DNA from: JALZHR01 sp036389695
GTDB lineage: Bacteria > Acidobacteriota > Blastocatellia > Pyrinomonadales > Pyrinomonadaceae
Direction of reading: 5' to 3'
Assembly (NCBI GenBank): GCA_036389695.1
Contig: DASVWG010000238.1
Location: forward strand, 1-8,669
DNA length: 8,669 nucleotides
This document shows, one piece after another, positions 7,120-8,669 of this stretch (its first letter is position 1; every line of letters starts with the position of its first letter). A model generated the notes under the pieces. That model made no database searches and was not told where the DNA came from. It worked only from the letters and a program-made list of their open reading frames with translations. The position numbers were made by a program, and so were the translations under genes.

Positions 7120-7347
7120 TTAATCAATCCTGACCGGCGGCGAAGGCGTCTCGTCCGACACTTCTTCTTCCTCTTCCGGTATGAGCGGCAATATTTGGCG
7201 CGGATGAATTTTTCGTCCGGGCGGCGCCGCCGGCGGCGTGTCCAGATAATTAACGTGTATTTCCTGCGCCGTCTGCTCAGGCGGCTCGTCTTTTACCGTT
7301 GACTTCGAAGGCGGCGGCTCGGCTTCGGGATTTTTTTTCTCGCACAT
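7120..7347 (-). CDS. Small acidic proline-rich protein sharing the AQEI/IHPR module
   Basis: This 75-residue protein is not recognised as any named family. It starts MCEKKNPEAEPPP, continues with AQEIHVNY (residues 27-34), a 12-residue Pro/Ala linker, IHPRQILP (47-54), then an acidic EEEEE run (58-62) and a Pro-rich end. It has no signal peptide or membrane helix. The AQEI and IHPR blocks, and a KKNP near the start, match the N-terminus of the 530-residue protein downstream in the same order. This shared content in the same frame is the main evidence that the gene is real. A promoter (TTGACT/TATAAA) and a GGAAG at 7359-7355, seven bases before the ATG, add support. It could be a leader-like peptide, an adaptor, or a decayed copy that lost its C-terminal domain. 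No enzyme role is suggested. Confidence 0.68.
   Translation of the reverse strand: MCEKKNPEAEPPPSKSTVKDEPPEQTAQEIHVNYLDTPPAAPPGRKIHPRQILPLIPEEEEEVSDETPSPPVRID
7186..7269 (-). repeat. N-terminal AQEI/IHPR module, copy in the small gene
   Basis: This segment codes residues 27-54 of the 75-residue protein. It is the counterpart of 6699-6797, with a linker five residues shorter. The conserved ends with a variable middle suggest that the two end blocks are under constraint. Confidence 0.65.
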
Positions 7348-7356
7348 AACTACACT

Positions 7357-7393
7357 TCCGGCGATTCGTGATTGATTATTTGATTCAGCCGGA
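7357..7393 (-). promoter_or_regulatory. Possible leader hairpin masking the ribosome binding site
   Basis: On the - strand TCCGGC (7393-7388) can pair with GCCGGA (7362-7357), with a 25-base loop. The downstream arm overlaps the GGAAG that would serve as ribosome binding site for the small gene. Six base pairs with a long loop is modest, so regulation is only possible. Confidence 0.2.
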
Positions 7394-7465
7394 GCCGTTT
7401 CGATTTGCTGACCATCGAGTCGGCGGCTAAATACTATCGGCTTACGTTTTTCGATACGTAGACTT

Positions 7466-7495
7466 TTTATACTTCACTTCGTTTCCGAAAGTCAA
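7466..7495 (-). promoter_or_regulatory. Sigma-70-type promoter for the small gene
   Basis: On the - strand TTGACT (7495-7490) and TATAAA (7471-7466) are separated by 18 bases, each matching consensus at five of six positions. The predicted start near 7459 gives a leader of about 110 bases. It points away from the pgpA promoter, so the spacer 7348-7531 is a divergent control region. Confidence 0.6.
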
Positions 7496-7532
7496 CGAAA
7501 AATTGTTTTTATCGCGCAGCCGAAAGCATTTT

Positions 7533-7541
7533 TGCTATACT
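7533..7541 (+). promoter_or_regulatory. Extended -10 promoter for pgpA
   Basis: TGCTATACT is a full extended -10 element (TGn before TATACT, which is five of six to consensus). No good -35 hexamer is seen at the right distance, as is common for extended -10 promoters. Transcription would begin near 7548. This rules out the TTG at 7532 as a start codon and favours the ATG at 7592. Confidence 0.55.
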
Positions 7542-7591
7542 TGGCGATAGCTCGAATATTTTTATTTCTGCAAAATCCGAATTTGATTAGA

Positions 7592-8200
7592 ATGGCGTCT
7601 TACGATGAACTGGTACACATTTCCGCTTCGGTCGAGCGAGACGAGCTTGCCGGAGAGGCGCGAAAGAAAAAAAGCTTTCTCGATTATTTTTCTTTGGCGC
7701 TGACGACCTTCGGCGTCGGTTATATTCCGCTCGCGCCGGGCACGTGGGGCTCGGCGGTCGGCGTTTTGATTTATCTCGTTTTCCGCCAAATCGAGGCGAC
7801 GTCGGTAAATTATTTCGCTTTGCGCGGCGCGGCGGAAGCGCAGACGACAGCCTGGATTCACGTCGCGAACGCGATTCTTTTTTTATTGTTTTGCCTGGCG
7901 GGAATCTGGGCGGCTTCGCGCGCGACTAAGCTTTTCCGGCACAAAGACCCTTCGGAAGCGGTCGTCGACGAAGTCATCGGACAGCTTCTGACTTTTCTTT
8001 TCGTGCCGTTTGATATTTCGTGGAAATACATTTTAGCGGGATTTTTGCTGTTTCGGCTTTTCGACATCTGGAAGCCGTATCCGATTGATTCGCTGCAAAA
8101 TCTGCCCGCCGGAATCGGCGTCTGCGCCGACGACATTCTCGCCGGAGTTTACGCCGGAGTAATTTTGAGCTTATTTTACGCGATTGGTTTAATCTTATGA
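7592..8200 (+). CDS. pgpA: Phosphatidylglycerophosphatase A (PgpA)
   Basis: PgpA removes phosphate from phosphatidylglycerophosphate to make phosphatidylglycerol, in the inner membrane. Using the ATG at 7592 the protein has 202 residues, a little longer than the roughly 170-residue E. coli enzyme; the extra length is an N-terminal tail and an insert at about 66-86. Family motifs are visible in order: TTFGVGYIPLAPGTWGSAVG (about 38-57), DEVIGQ (126-131), LFRLFDIWKPYPID (about 153-166) and GIGVCADDILAGVYAG (174-189), containing the conserved acidic residues expected for Mg binding. Membrane helices fall at about 52-66, 92-110, 131-155 and 184-202. The frame is open back to a TTG at 7532, but that codon precedes the predicted transcription start. 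The stop overlaps the next ATG (ATGA). Confidence 0.9.
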   Translation: MASYDELVHISASVERDELAGEARKKKSFLDYFSLALTTFGVGYIPLAPGTWGSAVGVLIYLVFRQIEATSVNYFALRGAAEAQTTAWIHVANAILFLLFCLAGIWAASRATKLFRHKDPSEAVVDEVIGQLLTFLFVPFDISWKYILAGFLLFRLFDIWKPYPIDSLQNLPAGIGVCADDILAGVYAGVILSLFYAIGLIL

Positions 8201-8669
8201 AGATACACGTTTTAGCCGGTGACGCGCTGGCGCAGGATTTCAATAATTCCGGCATCGAAGGCGAAGCGGTCGTCTGTCGCGAATGTTTAGTGGAAGGCAA
8301 CGTAAAAGCCGAAAATCTCGAAGATTTCTGGCAAGTCAGAGCCGGGTTTATCAAAAACGCTTACGGCGAAACGGAGGAAAAATATTTCGCGGACGTCGTC
8401 AGCGAGTTCGAAAAACTGCAAACCATCGCGCCCGGCGCGGAAGTGAATCTCTGGTTTGAATACGAATTATTCTGCCAGGCGAATATGTGGTTTTGCCTTT
8501 CGCTTTTACCGGAAACAAAAGCGAGCGTTTACCGCGTCGCGCCGGTGGTCAGAACGGAAGCGGACGTCTGGAAAGGCTTCGGAAATTTGAGCGCCGAAGA
8601 TTTAAAAAAATGTTTCGCCGCAAGAATAAAATTCACGGGCGACGACATTCGGCTCGGCGCGGCGCTTTG
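8197..8669 (+). CDS. DUF1835-type protein, 3' truncated by window edge
   Basis: The frame starts at ATG 8197, overlapping the pgpA stop as ATGA, and stays open to the window end, giving 157 visible residues. It begins MKIHVLAGDALAQDFNNSGIEGEAVVCRECL, the HVLxGD...GxxVxxRExLxxG pattern of DUF1835 domains. It continues with EDFWQVRAGFI (about 42-52), EVNLWFEYELFCQANMWFCL (about 82-101), the equivalent of the usual LW.e.d....n....L block. There is no signal peptide, so it is probably cytoplasmic. The role of DUF1835 proteins is not settled. Tight overlap with pgpA implies co-translation, but no link to phospholipid synthesis is evident. Confidence 0.8.
   Translation, partial: MKIHVLAGDALAQDFNNSGIEGEAVVCRECLVEGNVKAENLEDFWQVRAGFIKNAYGETEEKYFADVVSEFEKLQTIAPGAEVNLWFEYELFCQANMWFCLSLLPETKASVYRVAPVVRTEADVWKGFGNLSAEDLKKCFAARIKFTGDDIRLGAAL

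Noticed and set aside
7592..7861. Antisense frame opposite the 5' half of pgpA
   Set aside because: Arg-rich product with no domain, fully inside a gene with clear PgpA motifs.

Overview
The window reads like a chromosome segment from a member of the Acidobacteriota, most likely near Blastocatellia/Pyrinomonadaceae. This placement is an inference from protein style: the secreted 263-residue protein has the form of an Acidobacteria-restricted family, and the housekeeping proteins (TgpA-like transglutaminase, RimO, PgpA) have the expected character. Base composition looks balanced in the genes and AT-rich in the spacers. No tRNA, rRNA, CRISPR array, transposase or integrase is visible.

Region 1 (1-3574, + strand) is a tight operon. 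It holds the 3' part of a membrane-anchored TgpA-type transglutaminase with a DUF4129 tail, a HAD-superfamily hydrolase, and RimO, the ribosomal protein S12 methylthiotransferase. Both junctions are 4-base ATGA overlaps, so translation is probably coupled.

Region 2 (3575-5354) is an AT-rich spacer with a good sigma-70-type promoter (TTGAAT, 17 bases, TATAAT), a perfect inverted repeat in the leader and a strong ribosome binding site. It drives a secreted protein of unknown function followed closely by a two-helix membrane protein with a YcxB-like C-terminal domain. A perfect hairpin with T-runs on both strands ends this unit and also the convergent unit beyond it.

Region 3 (5355-7531, - strand) is the least explained part. 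It holds a small 75-residue acidic, proline-rich protein and then a 530-residue protein with a basic disordered N-terminus and a sialidase/BNR-like predicted beta-propeller, with no signal peptide. Both share an N-terminal module, AQEIxVxY followed by IHPRxILP, also visible at DNA level. This points to duplication of a leader or sorting module with no name I know. A strong promoter (TTGACT, 18 bases, TATAAA) lies upstream of the small gene.

Region 4 (7532-8669, + strand) starts with an extended -10 promoter (TGCTATACT) and carries PgpA, a phosphatidylglycerophosphatase A, overlapped by a DUF1835-type gene that runs off the window. Regions 2 and 3 look like an accessory block lying between housekeeping units.
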